Source: Glebionis coronaria (Eukaryota > Streptophyta > Magnoliopsida > Asterales > Asteraceae). From it: a stretch of 64,000 nucleotides of DNA. A program made the translations under genes and the position numbers. Under the pieces are notes generated by a model. It was given only the letters and a program-made list of their open reading frames with translations, ran no database searches and was not told the DNA's origin. The DNA is taken from positions 29,523,255 to 29,587,254 of the forward strand of contig CM046877.1 of the NCBI GenBank assembly GCA_025667525.1. Reading direction: 5' to 3'. Shown here in pieces: positions 54,948 to 64,000 of this stretch. How positions within the stretch are numbered: the first letter of the stretch is position 1; every line of letters begins with the position of its first letter.

Positions 54948-56150
54948 TCACCCCCCATCGGGGTCTACATAAACATCATCATCCACAAGATCGTTGATCT
55001 CATCGATTTCTTCATAAAAGATAAGCTCGTCAAACCAAGGTTTTCCGTTCCCCTCGTGAATGATTTTAGAAACTCTCTCGAAAAGATCATGATCAAGTAC
55101 AAAACCGACATTCTTTTGTGGGGATTGTTGATAAGTTAAATCCTCATGAATGTGGTTAATGACATTCTCATTTAAGAAGTGTTGATTAGGTAACTCCTCG
55201 AGAATGTGATTTTTGGTCACGTGAGTTGGTTTGTCATTACGAATAAGACACTCTAACTCATCAAGTTCTTCATCGAGATTGGTAAAATCTACCTCACTTA
55301 TTGGTGGAAGTGGAGGTATAAGAGCAAGCTCTCGTTCGATAATTTCCTCAATCTCGGGGTCGAACACGAAATCATCATACTTCCCATATGAAGAGGTATT
55401 TTTGGGAGAATCCTCAAAAATTTCAAGTGGATTACGAAGTATATGATCAATATCGGCAAAATCACCATCGTCATCAAATAAAGAGTCGATGTGAGAACTC
55501 ACAACCATGGTCTTACAAGTCAAATGACTATGCTTAGGTGACTTTTCTTTTATGGTGAATTTGCTTTGGGGTGGGCCACTTCCTTAGCCTTGATGGATTT
55601 TGGGCTAGGAGTGGGAATAGGTTTAGAAGTTGATGCCTCAAAGTCATGGTCCTTCGAAGGTGGTGAAAACGAATCCACATTGGTCATTGTCGTGATGAAA
55701 TTAACGTTACCCTCTAGAATTGTTTGTTCATTTGATTCTACAAATATATCCCAAAATGATTCTACGTTCATGCATTTACGAATAACTTTTTCAATTAAAT
55801 ACACGTATTCACGATCTTTAAAATCTTCATCTTTAAAACCGTTGTTTTTAATTTTTTCAGAACATGTATCAATCCTCATTTTTCCGCTAAAGTATATATT
55901 TTGAAATCCTTAGATTTTGAAACCTTGGTTTTTCTTTGATCATTTTGATTTTGGGATCTATTCGTGAAAAATTCCATTTTATCCTCCCCATATCTCATTG
56001 GCATTTCTCCACCGTGAAGGTCGATAATGGCATGAGCCGTCGATAAAAATGGTCTTCCTAAAATAATGGGACATTTAGGGTCACACTCGTAATCAGAAAT
56101 AACGAAGTCCGTGGAAAAAGTAAACTTTCCAATCTTAACTTAGACATGAA
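54948..56150 (-). pseudogene. Ty3/gypsy-type protease and linker remnant
   Basis: On the minus strand 55960-56150 reads FVISDYECDPKCPIILGRPF and then STAHAIIDLHGGEMPMRYGE, the C-terminal part of a retroviral-type aspartic protease (ILGRPFL block) as in Ty3/gypsy elements. Two acidic segments follow, at 55550-55879 and 54948-55523 (DDGDFADIDHILRNP, IIERELALIPPLPP), of the kind found between protease and reverse transcriptase. The frames are discontinuous and reverse transcriptase and LTRs are absent. Confidence 0.6.
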
Positions 56151-57197
56151 ATAACAATATATTCTCGAAATGTTTAGTTGTTTGGTGTTTTTTAGGATAG
56201 GCCTGTTTTACCCAAGCCCGCTTATATGAATTTTACATTTGGCCATTTTCATCCTTGTCCGTTCGAACCCGAACCATATAGACCCGTTACCCAAACCCGC
56301 CCGTTTTGTCAAAAAGAGGAGACGACACTACCTTGGGTTGACGTTACGTCATAAATACATCTGTCACTTTCTATACTAAAACTGCTCTTTGCAATCCTCA
56401 AATTTATTCAACCTTCACTTACCAATTACCATTAACAACCGTTCACTTTTCTTTAATTAAAAGTTGATTTTATCTCATCCGATTTACATACTATTGATTT
56501 GTCTCAAGTGTTAGTCTTTTATTTGTCTTGATACAAATGTTATACTAAGATAATTTATAAAACATTGGATTTTATATACCAAATTAGGATTAAGTATCAT
56601 AAGCTGAAGTTCAAAATAAAAGTATAGATGTTGGGCTTTATAAGTGTTGGCACAACACCTACACGCTTTCCTGCATTTCACATGTGTGTTGGTTCGAATG
56701 AAGAGCAAATAAAGAATTTAGATATAAAGGAAATGGGCAAAAGTTGTATCATAAGATAAGATGTTATTACGCTAATATAGTATTTGTGATGATCAATTAC
56801 ATGTTAATTGTATATAAACAATCGACTATTCATTTTTTCAAAGAAGCCAAGGGTTAAAATTTTACCTTTTTTGCTTGGCAGAACTGCATGTTTTAGTCTT
56901 GGAAGAATATTACACCGCTAAAACAACTTTTGAAGCTGGTGCGTTCCAGAAGATGCAAGATTCAGTGAATGGATAAAGAAGTGTGATAAATATATTGCAG
57001 GTAATTATTGATGCATGTCTTTTTAGTTTATTATTCTATATAAGTTAATTTACCCGTCAAACAAAATATGAACTCTTTACATTACAGATTCATCTTTTGG
57101 AGAGCACGAAGGTGATGAAGATCTAAGTGGAAATTAAGAGAAGACACCCTTACTCATTTAGTGATTGTCTGTTCTCCTATTAGCCATGCACTTCTGT
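56151..57197. other. Unassigned DNA
   Basis: No gene supported. 56885-57135 has a coding-like look (GAAGAATATTACACCGC... and a TTACAG acceptor-like site at 57082-57087), but no protein family is recognised. Confidence 0.35.
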
Positions 57198-57437
57198 TTA
57201 AATAAGAACACCCCTCCACATCTCCACCACCATTTCCTTCGCCTCATCCCATCTCCCAAAACTACACAACCCATAAACCAAAGAGTTCAACGTCACAACA
57301 TTCGGAAACACCTTTTTCCTAACCATCTCCTCCAACATCCCCAACACGCAATCCACCCTCTTATCCTTAAACAAGCCATCAATAACCATACTATAAACCT
57401 TCGTACTTGCCCTACACTCGCATATCCTGAACCACAA
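57198..57437 (-). pseudogene. P-class PPR gene fragment
   Basis: 79 codons containing about two PPR units (VYSMVIDGLFKDKRVDCVLG and VVTLNSLVYGLCSFGRWDEA) of the P type found in restorer-like mitochondrial proteins. It is unrelated in sequence to the E-class PPR copies elsewhere in the window. No start codon and no flanking repeats, so it is a fragment. Confidence 0.7.
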
Positions 57438-58969
57438 AAAATTTCATTTGATAAGTTTCTTATCGGCTGTATGTATGTGGCAAAAATTATTCTGGAATGC
57501 AAGGAGTATAAAACAACCATGACTGGACCTGTGATTAATGACAATGTTGTCGCTCTTAAACTAAGGCAAAAAAACATTTATGGTGTTGTTGCAGGCGTAC
57601 TCACCTAACTTTTGCGCAATGACAATACTCTTGTGTAGTGTCTTTCTAAGGAGGTACGCGAGAATAATTTAGGTCTCAATTCACTTACTTATATTACCTG
57701 CAGTTTTATGTAATTTTTTTAAAGTGTGCGGGATTACAAACTGCCCTTCTTACCGCTTCATTCTCTCAACCGGTTCCAAGAACCGAATGACTTGATTGTT
57801 ACATCATTAGTTATTAAAAAAATGACAAATGTACTAACACACAAAAATATGTGAGTTTCCATATAATAATAATGTTTAATGAAACTATTCAGACTTTAAA
57901 GATAATATAAATATTTAGCAATATTTGGAAAGTGTTTATCCTCTTCTGTTACTACGTTACTACAGTAATACAAAGAAAAACAAGAAAAAAATGTGCAAAC
58001 CTTAGTTTTTTTGTCACCCTTGCGGCTCTTCCAGTTCTTGGCTTAACGGTTCGACTGACTGATCCAGTTTTGTAAACACAAATTACATGGTTGTCATAGA
58101 TGTATTGACTAATTGTGCCCATTTTGAGATGCTTACTTGTGAATGGAATGACCTAGGTCGGTGTTTTATGTTTGGCATGATAAACAAATAAAGTAAAAAT
58201 AGTAGTTAAAAGGAAACATGTTGGTGGGAAAACTATTTAAAAGTCCACGTCTAATGCAGAAAACCCCCTAATCATTTTATAAGCGAATATACTATTAGTT
58301 AAAAAAATTATGCTTAACGCACAGATTTTATATACGAAGTTAACATTAGGACAAACTGTGTTTTAGTCCACTCGATGCGACTGCATAAAAACTATTTCTT
58401 TTCGACTGGTTATCTAACCCGCCTGAGTTGCCCCTTATTCCACGCCATCTTCTGTTTGAACTTCAACACATATCAATCGTGTATATCTGATAAAGAAGGT
58501 TTGCGGTTAAATTATTATATGGTTTTTTATCATCACACTTTAAATTATTTTTGCAGTACCTTCTGTCTTTTCTCAAAATCTGCTACTGTTTCTACATCAG
58601 GTGTTTTGTATCAATAAGAAATTTGGAAGAATGCCACCAGAATCCAGAGTTATTTCAGCATAAGTAGGATGCAGTTCTTTAGTTAGAGAAACTGAGGCCT
58701 TAGGCTGAAGCACTGTACATCATTTTTTTTTCTTTTTCACAATCAAAGCCAAGTAGGTGTAGTTAATATTTGGTTGCCAGTTTTTTTCCTGAATGATTCA
58801 TTTATATAATTGGATGTATGATTGTTTGAAATTCATGCAATTTTTAAGTCCTGTTATTGTTTCTATTCATCAAGAGGCAATGCATGTTTCTAAAGGATGT
58901 TGCTTATGGTGCAGCAATATACATATTTCTTAAAAGTAAATTTTTTTTAAAACAATAATTTTTATATGC
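57438..58969. other. Unassigned DNA, perhaps Helitron interior with captured fragments
   Basis: No gene supported. A plus-strand stretch to 57608 (FDKFLIGCMYVAKIILECKE) looks coding but is unassigned. It ends at a Helitron-like terminus. Confidence 0.35.
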
Positions 58970-58991
58970 TACCCGCGGGTCTATAGTCTAG
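58970..58991 (+). mobile_element. Helitron-like 3' terminus
   Basis: The hairpin ACCCGCGGGT, then CTATAGT and CTAG followed by T, fits a Helitron 3' end. The 5' end was not found. The PPR fragment at 57198-57437 lies upstream and could be captured sequence. Confidence 0.5.
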
Positions 58992-59032
58992 TTTGATATA
59001 TATATATTAATAATTTCAAGTAATAATTTTAT

Positions 59033-60145
59033 ACTAGCATAATACCCGCGTTATGCGACGGCGAGTACTTAATAACAAATTTTAAGCCGAACAAATATTA
59101 TTCTCTTACATATTAAGTTTGTATTTACATTAATGTTAAAATTGGGAAAAATCAAATTAAAATAAACCTACATAAAATAAAATAAAACTAAAAATTAGTA
59201 AAAATATATCAAAATGGATATTGATTAAAAAAACAAAATTTTAAAAAATATGATGAAATTAGATTATATAAATAACAAATAGATTAAAGGTTTTTCAGTT
59301 TAAAACTAAAAGTGTTATTTTAATAGGTTGTTACAAAATTTTGTTATAAAAAGTTTTTACAAAAGGTCATGGTATAATTGTGAGGAAGACATTAACAACT
59401 TGTCTTATCTTATCTTAGAGCATTCAGAGTCGTCAAGTCATAGCATCGCGCCAAGCTATGGCGCAACATTTCGGAACAGCGCACCACTCCATGGGTTGAC
59501 GCTGAGGCTCTCGCGCCGTGACTACCAGCACACGCGGTGGTTTTTGTTTTGTTTTGTTTTTTTAGGAATCATCTATGGTACCAAAAATACCTCAATGGCA
59601 CCAAATATCATCACTCCCTCTAAAAAGTGGTGTCATAGCATATCTCGTGCCATAACCTATTTTGCTGACGTGACACAACTTTTTGGCTATGGTAGAAAAC
59701 CCACGGCCCTACCGTTCCCTGTGCTCGTACTATATTATAAAGCATTTGAGACATTTCTGTTTTTAGAATATCTGAAAATTAAAACATTTAAAATTAACTT
59801 TTATGGAAATATTCATCTTTTTTATTCATCTTCTTTTGTAACAACCTATTAAAAAGTCATGTTTATTTTGTTGGTTGAAATAATTTTTTATCTAATTTTT
59901 TATTAACAATCTAATTTTATCATATTTTTAAAATTTTATTCTCTTTGATACAATATCTATTTTGATATATTTTAATTAATATTTAGTTTTTCTTATTTTC
60001 TAAGGGTTTATTTTATTTTGATTTAATTTTTTTACAACTTCAATCTTTGAATACAAATTTAACGGGTATGAGTAGTAACATTTGTCGTTACAAAAATCGT
60101 CACCGGGTACCCGCCGTCGTATTGTGTGGGTACCATGCTAGCTAG
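59033..60145. mobile_element. TIR element with ACTAGCAT...ACCCGCG ends
   Basis: The left end ACTAGCATAATACCCGCG and TTATGCGACGGCGAGTA is inverted at the right, 60100-60145 (ACTAGCTAGCATGGTACCCA, then CAATACGACGGCGGGTA). The interior is AT-rich and non-coding. Each end alone resembles a Helitron 3' terminus, but the inverted arrangement points to a TIR or foldback element. Confidence 0.55.
59418..59728. mobile_element. MITE-like insertion nested in the TIR element
   Basis: Left GAGCATTCAGAGTCGTCAAG and inverted right GAGCACAGGGAACGGTAGGG share the GAGCA...GT pattern of a common plant MITE type. The block is GC-richer than its surroundings and non-coding. Boundaries are approximate. Confidence 0.35.
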
Positions 60146-60576
60146 TTTTATTTAGTAGATAAAAAAGTCTGAAAATCTAGTCTTATCATTTTTAAAAGGT
60201 TCCGAATACTTTATAATTTAGTTCTAGATGATAAGAAGCCTAGAACAAAAAAAATCTAAAAATAAATAAAATCGGCCTTTGAAGCCAGCAATAGATTACA
60301 AATCGGACAATCCGACACATTAATATGGATATCATGCTTTGTATAACATAAAAAAACGGAAAAATCGCTAGTTCAGTTGGTCATCAAATATATTTTTGAA
60401 GAGATTGTTATTACATGCGAGATATCTTAAGTTCGAGTTTATGCATGTATGTTTTCCTTCAACATGGAAATCTTAAAGTAAAATATTTTCAAAAAAATAG
60501 TAACTACACAAATACTAACCTCTAAACATTTTCAAAAACTAGTTATTTTCCCTCTTCTTTTCCAACATAAAAAAAC
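60146..60576. other. Upstream region of the PPR gene with a SINE-like segment
   Basis: At about 60365-60480 an A-box-like GCTAGTTCAGTTGGTCA and a B-box-like AGTTCGAGTTTA suggest an old SINE. No promoter elements can be named. Confidence 0.35.
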
Positions 60577-62118
60577 ATGTTTAAAACAACAACAAAATCA
60601 ATAATCTATGCGTTACTAGACCAATGTTCCACCATTAACCATATTTATCAGACACACGGGTTCATGTTAACTCGGGTCTCGATCTTGACAACCTTTTTAT
60701 TGGTCGTTTAATCGACCTTTGTTCAAACTTAAATCATTTAAAATACGCAACTCGTCTTTTTTATCATAAACAAAACAAGAATATATTCATTTACAACACC
60801 ATGATCAACGCTTTTTCGACTCATAGACGCGTTAACGAGTCGGGTGGGGTTAAGACCAGATTTTTATACTATTCCTTTTGTTTTAAAAGGCGTGATTGGG
60901 TTAAGGGATAGTGGGGTGTGTTTGGATAAACGGGTTCATTGCGAAAGTATTGTTTTCGGGTTGGATTGTGATGTGAATGTAGGGTTATGGTTGGTTAAAA
61001 TGTATGCGTCGTTTGGGTGCGTTAATGACGCAAGGAAGGTGTTTGATGGGATGTGTGTGAAGGATGTGGCGGTTTGGAACGCGATGGTTTCTGGGTATTG
61101 TAAGGTTGGAGAATTTGAGAAAGCGCGTGAGTTGTTTGAGGTTATGGAGGAGAGGAATGTGGTTTCTTGGACGGCTTTGATTGCGGGGTATGCTCAGGGG
61201 AATAGGGCGTATGAGGCTGTTGAGGTGTTTAGAAGGATGCGAGTTGATGGTGTGAAACCTGACGAGGTTACGATGGTGGCTGTTTTATCTGCTTGTGCAC
61301 AGTTAGGTGCTTTGGAGCTCGGTGAATGGGTTCATTGGTATATTGATGAATATAATTTGCGCAAAAGTATGTCTCTTAGTAATGCACTTATTGACATGTA
61401 TGCTAAATCAGGTAGCATTCAGAAAGCTATGGATGTTTTTGAAAACATGAAGGATCGATGTGTTATAACTTGGACTACTGTCATTGCTGGATTAGCTTTG
61501 CACGGTTTAGGAAAAAAAGCTCTTGAAATACTTTCAAGAATGGAAAAAAGTCGTGTAAAACCAAACGATGTCACACTAATTGCAGTCCTGTCTGCTTGTA
61601 GCCACAGTGGGTTAGTAAAATCTGGCCGTTGGTATTTCAACAATTTACTTCCAAAGTACGGAATTAAACCAAGGATCGAGCACTATGGTTGCATGGTTGA
61701 CTTACTAGGCCGAGCCGGATGTTTATCAGAAGCACAAGAAGTACTAAAGCAAATGCCATTTGAACCAAACGCTGCTATTTGGGGTTCACTTCTTGCAGCG
61801 TCCAGACTTTTTGGAAACGTTGAACTAGGTGAAAATTCTTTGGAACAGTTGGTTAAATTGGAGCCTAATAACAGTGGTAACTTTTCGCTTCTTTCAAATA
61901 TATATGCTGCTGAGGGACATTGTAGTGAGTCTGGATCAATAAGGAAAGCAATGAGAGATAATGGTGTGAAGAAGATATCCGGGGCGAGTTGCATTGAGTT
62001 GAATAGTAGAGTTCATGAGTTTGTTTCTGGGAACGGGTCGCATCCTCTACCTGAGAGATTATTGGAAGTTATGTCCTTGTTAAATAGACACATGGATTTG
62101 AGAAGTATTCGTATCTAA
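60577..62118 (+). CDS. PPR protein gene, E-class (two apparent frameshifts)
   Basis: Intronless gene for an organellar PLS-class PPR protein. The ATG at 60577 (MFKTTTKSIIYALLDQCSTI) opens the gene. A one-base shift near 60665 and another near 60842 are needed to reach the 424-codon frame open from 60844 to TAA 62118. PPR units follow throughout (NAMVSGYCKVGEFEKARELF, SWTALIAGYAQGNRAYEAVE, SNALIDMYAKSGSIQKAMDV). The end is an E/E+ tail (IELNSRVHEFVSGNGSHP) without a DYW domain. Such proteins bind organelle transcripts and often specify C-to-U editing. The total of about 510 residues is normal. The two shifts make pseudogene status or sequence error possible. Three partial relatives lie at 1290, 39424 and 54035. 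Confidence 0.8.
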
Positions 62119-62129
62119 ATACTATAGGA

Positions 62130-62825
62130 AACCATATGAAGTTGTGAATGAATTATACTTCAAGGCTTTCCAAAAACCGTGTCAAATATAAACCTCAGCA
62201 CCCCATACACTCCTGTGAAATATGCTTTTCTGACACCCAGTGGATCCAGAAACCAGGAGTATTGTTATAACGCTACTCTGATGAACGCGTTGCTTTAATT
62301 GGCAGGTCAGTCATGCCAATGTCATCCTCGGGTTTTGACGCTCAAAGAGTTGCCAACATTTTGTACAAGCATACCATCTTAAGGCACCAGACACCAGTTT
62401 CGGTTCATATATCTTTAATCCGGATGAAAGTTTGCCATTAACTGAAGGTATACCGGTCAGTGATTTTAACGACATGTTTGATTCTGGATTATGTGATCGC
62501 GTGGCTCTTGAAGAGACTGGTGATCCGACACCAGAGGCTGCTGTGTACTCATACACAGCTGCTTCATTTGTACGTTTGTTCACCAAACCAGCGTCGAATT
62601 ATGTGTGTTTCTGGTCTAGTATTCTGAACAGCTTTTCTAAATTTAATGAACCAATGAATGTGGCACTTCCTAATCGTGTTGAGTTAGCACTCAAGAAAAT
62701 AGAAACTCGTTTTGCAATTGGTGAAGTCGGAAAAGTAACCTTGTATTGGTTTTTGTATATGAGTGTTTTGGATAAAAGTAATAAGGAATTGAAATAGTTT
62801 TTGTATGATATCATCTTTCGCCTCT
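62130..62825 (+). pseudogene. Second endogenous nucleoprotein-like (N) fragment
   Basis: A diverged copy of 41974-42700, beginning 12 bases after the PPR stop. The longest open piece is 62432-62797 (VYSYTAASFVRLFTKPASNY). It has several frameshifts before 62400, TAA codons near 62270 and a TAG at 62796. The C-terminal third of the viral protein is absent. Shared flanking context (PPR upstream) shows both copies descend from one integration followed by duplication. Confidence 0.65.
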
Positions 62826-63302
62826 CAGTTGCATCAGAGCAAGTCATTGACATGCGTATCATAAAGTTTTGCCTGTGTCTGTGCCTGTGTGCCCGTATGC
62901 GGATATAATAACTGTTCTATTTCTGATAATACTTCATTAAAATCTGTTGTTTAGGAAAAACAATTTAACTATGATTGCAAAAACAATATATCAATGATCA
63001 GCATAACAGTTGGAATCTTTAAAATTACAACTTAGGAGTCTATAAGCATTAAAATATAAGGCGAGTCTTAAGAAATATGAATTTTGTTCGAAAGATGGCA
63101 AACATTAAGAGCAATGGCTCACATTTACTTAAATAACAATCATCTCTAAACACTTCAACAAGTCTTGCTGCTGCTGAATACACGAGATTGCAAAAGTTTG
63201 AAAACAAGACAATGACCTCAAGATAAATTCACCTTGGACAAATTATTTGATGCAAACTTAACATTCTTGAACCTTACTTCAACACTTTACCTTCCATTGA
63301 GT
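62826..63302. other. Intergenic DNA between convergent viral copy and F-box gene
   Basis: No gene. The last 60 bases are the 3' flank of the F-box gene. Confidence 0.45.
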
Positions 63303-64000
63303 TTAACGATTTTTATATGGATCTGCTGAATTTTGGTGAGACGAGGCTTTCGGCATAATCATATATAAGATACATGTGCTTTTTCCAATGATAAACTCTG
63401 TAAGAACATCATATATCCACAATAGACCGCTGGTTATAAACACAACTCTCCCATTCTCATACAAAACATTGTTATTAGGACATCTATTCCACGTTTCCCA
63501 CCCATAAAAGGTTCTGTCCATTGGAGGAGTTTCAACAAACTCATGGAATACAATCTTTGTCCAAGATTTACGTACCCCATACTCATTCATAAACCAAATA
63601 TGACCTTTCTCTCTATGGAACACAGCAAGCTTTTCACCAAGTGCGACAAGCCTGTTATTTTCATTAGGAAAACCGGGTGACGGTAGTTCACTAAATTTCT
63701 CATTTGCTAAACTAAAATCAACAATAACCTGTTTAGAATATTTATCAACAATCCAATGAAGAAACCCATTAACAAAAACACCTGACAACCGCTGGTTAAT
63801 ATAATATTTATAAGGTAAATCAGTCACCTGCTTCCAAGTATTTGTTCTAAGGCTAAATACATGCACATTCCTACAATGGATATTAACAACCTTGTAATCA
63901 TCTGTCACGGAATCATAACCAATTCCCAGCGTACCAAAACCACCATGTTTATGGAATGGCAATTCCACATAGTCATGAGTAGTTGGGTTTAAAACTGTAA
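63303..64000 (-). CDS. F-box-associated domain protein, partial (runs off the right edge)
   Basis: An open minus-strand frame from the window edge (TVLNPTTHDYVELPFHKHG) to a stop at 63303, about 230 residues. It carries the F-box-associated interaction region (IGYDSVTDDYKVV, GVFVNGFLHWI, ENGRVVFI), typical of plant SCF substrate receptors. The F-box itself would lie beyond 64000. It has no stops or shifts here, unlike its split relative at 17520-39256, so it may be functional. It contains the uninterrupted MULE-A target site at 63675-63684. Confidence 0.85.
   Translation of the reverse strand, partial: TVLNPTTHDYVELPFHKHGGFGTLGIGYDSVTDDYKVVNIHCRNVHVFSLRTNTWKQVTDLPYKYYINQRLSGVFVNGFLHWIVDKYSKQVIVDFSLANEKFSELPSPGFPNENNRLVALGEKLAVFHREKGHIWFMNEYGVRKSWTKIVFHEFVETPPMDRTFYGWETWNRCPNNNVLYENGRVVFITSGLLWIYDVLTEFIIGKSTCILYMIMPKASSHQNSADPYKNR

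Noticed and set aside
57165..57608. A 147-codon plus-strand open frame
   Set aside because: Its first half is antisense to the P-class PPR fragment at 57198-57437 and the second half matches nothing I recognise.
59328..59852. A 174-codon plus-strand open frame
   Set aside because: It lies across a MITE-like insertion inside a non-coding TIR element, with no domain.

Overview
This is a gene-poor, repeat-dominated stretch of a flowering-plant nuclear genome. The evidence is LTR retrotransposons primed by initiator-methionine tRNA, plant pentatricopeptide-repeat (PPR) and F-box genes, an intron-containing polygalacturonase remnant, and CACTA, hAT, Mutator-like (MULE), Helitron and SINE insertions. 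The large third ORFs of two Copia elements resemble uncharacterised proteins I associate with Asteraceae (daisy family). That placement is an inference from memory, not a search result.

Layout. 1-378 is the end of a CACTA transposon with palindromic subterminal repeats. 1290-1871 is a PPR pseudogene fragment. 2108-14154 is a nearly intact 12.0-kb Sirevirus-like Copia element (Copia-1, minus strand) with identical 5-bp target duplications, two 525-bp LTRs differing at 2 positions, and a 1023-codon third ORF after pol. 14160-16570 is an older Copia remnant (129-bp LTR, gag with a CCCH finger) carrying a SINE-like insertion. 17520-39256 is one F-box pseudogene on the minus strand. It is split by a MULE (MULE-A, 17953-38583), which is itself split by a 17.3-kb Sirevirus-like element (Copia-2, 20625-37918). 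39424-41960 holds a PPR fragment, a CACTA-like end and an hAT-like element. 41974-45296 is an endogenous copy of a plant-rhabdovirus-type nucleoprotein gene, interrupted by a second MULE (MULE-B, 42854-45098) of the same family. 45836-47213 is a polygalacturonase pseudogene. 47463-50232 is a 5'-truncated Copia element (Copia-4). 50.2-60.5 kb holds Helitron ends, a small hAT element, PPR and CW-finger fragments, a Ty3/gypsy protease remnant and a TIR element. 60577-62118 is the best-preserved PPR gene, followed by a second nucleoprotein-like fragment (62130-62825) and an F-box gene that runs off the right edge (63303-64000).

Relationships. PPR, viral-nucleoprotein-like and F-box sequences recur together at 17.5-45 kb and 60.5-64 kb, so the window contains diverged segmental duplicates. 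The right-hand F-box copy preserves the empty site for MULE-A. The most unusual signals are four. (1) Homologous third ORFs occur in two Sirevirus-like elements. (2) A short TGTCAGCG-type motif is spread through LTRs, spacers and reading frames of Copia-1. (3) Copia-2 carries two arrays of one other motif, ahead of gag and ahead of its third ORF. (4) A family of non-autonomous MULEs is filled with the palindrome AATCACATGTGATT. Few loci look able to make an intact product: the Copia-1 gag and third ORF, possibly the right-hand F-box gene, and the PPR gene if its two frameshifts are errors.
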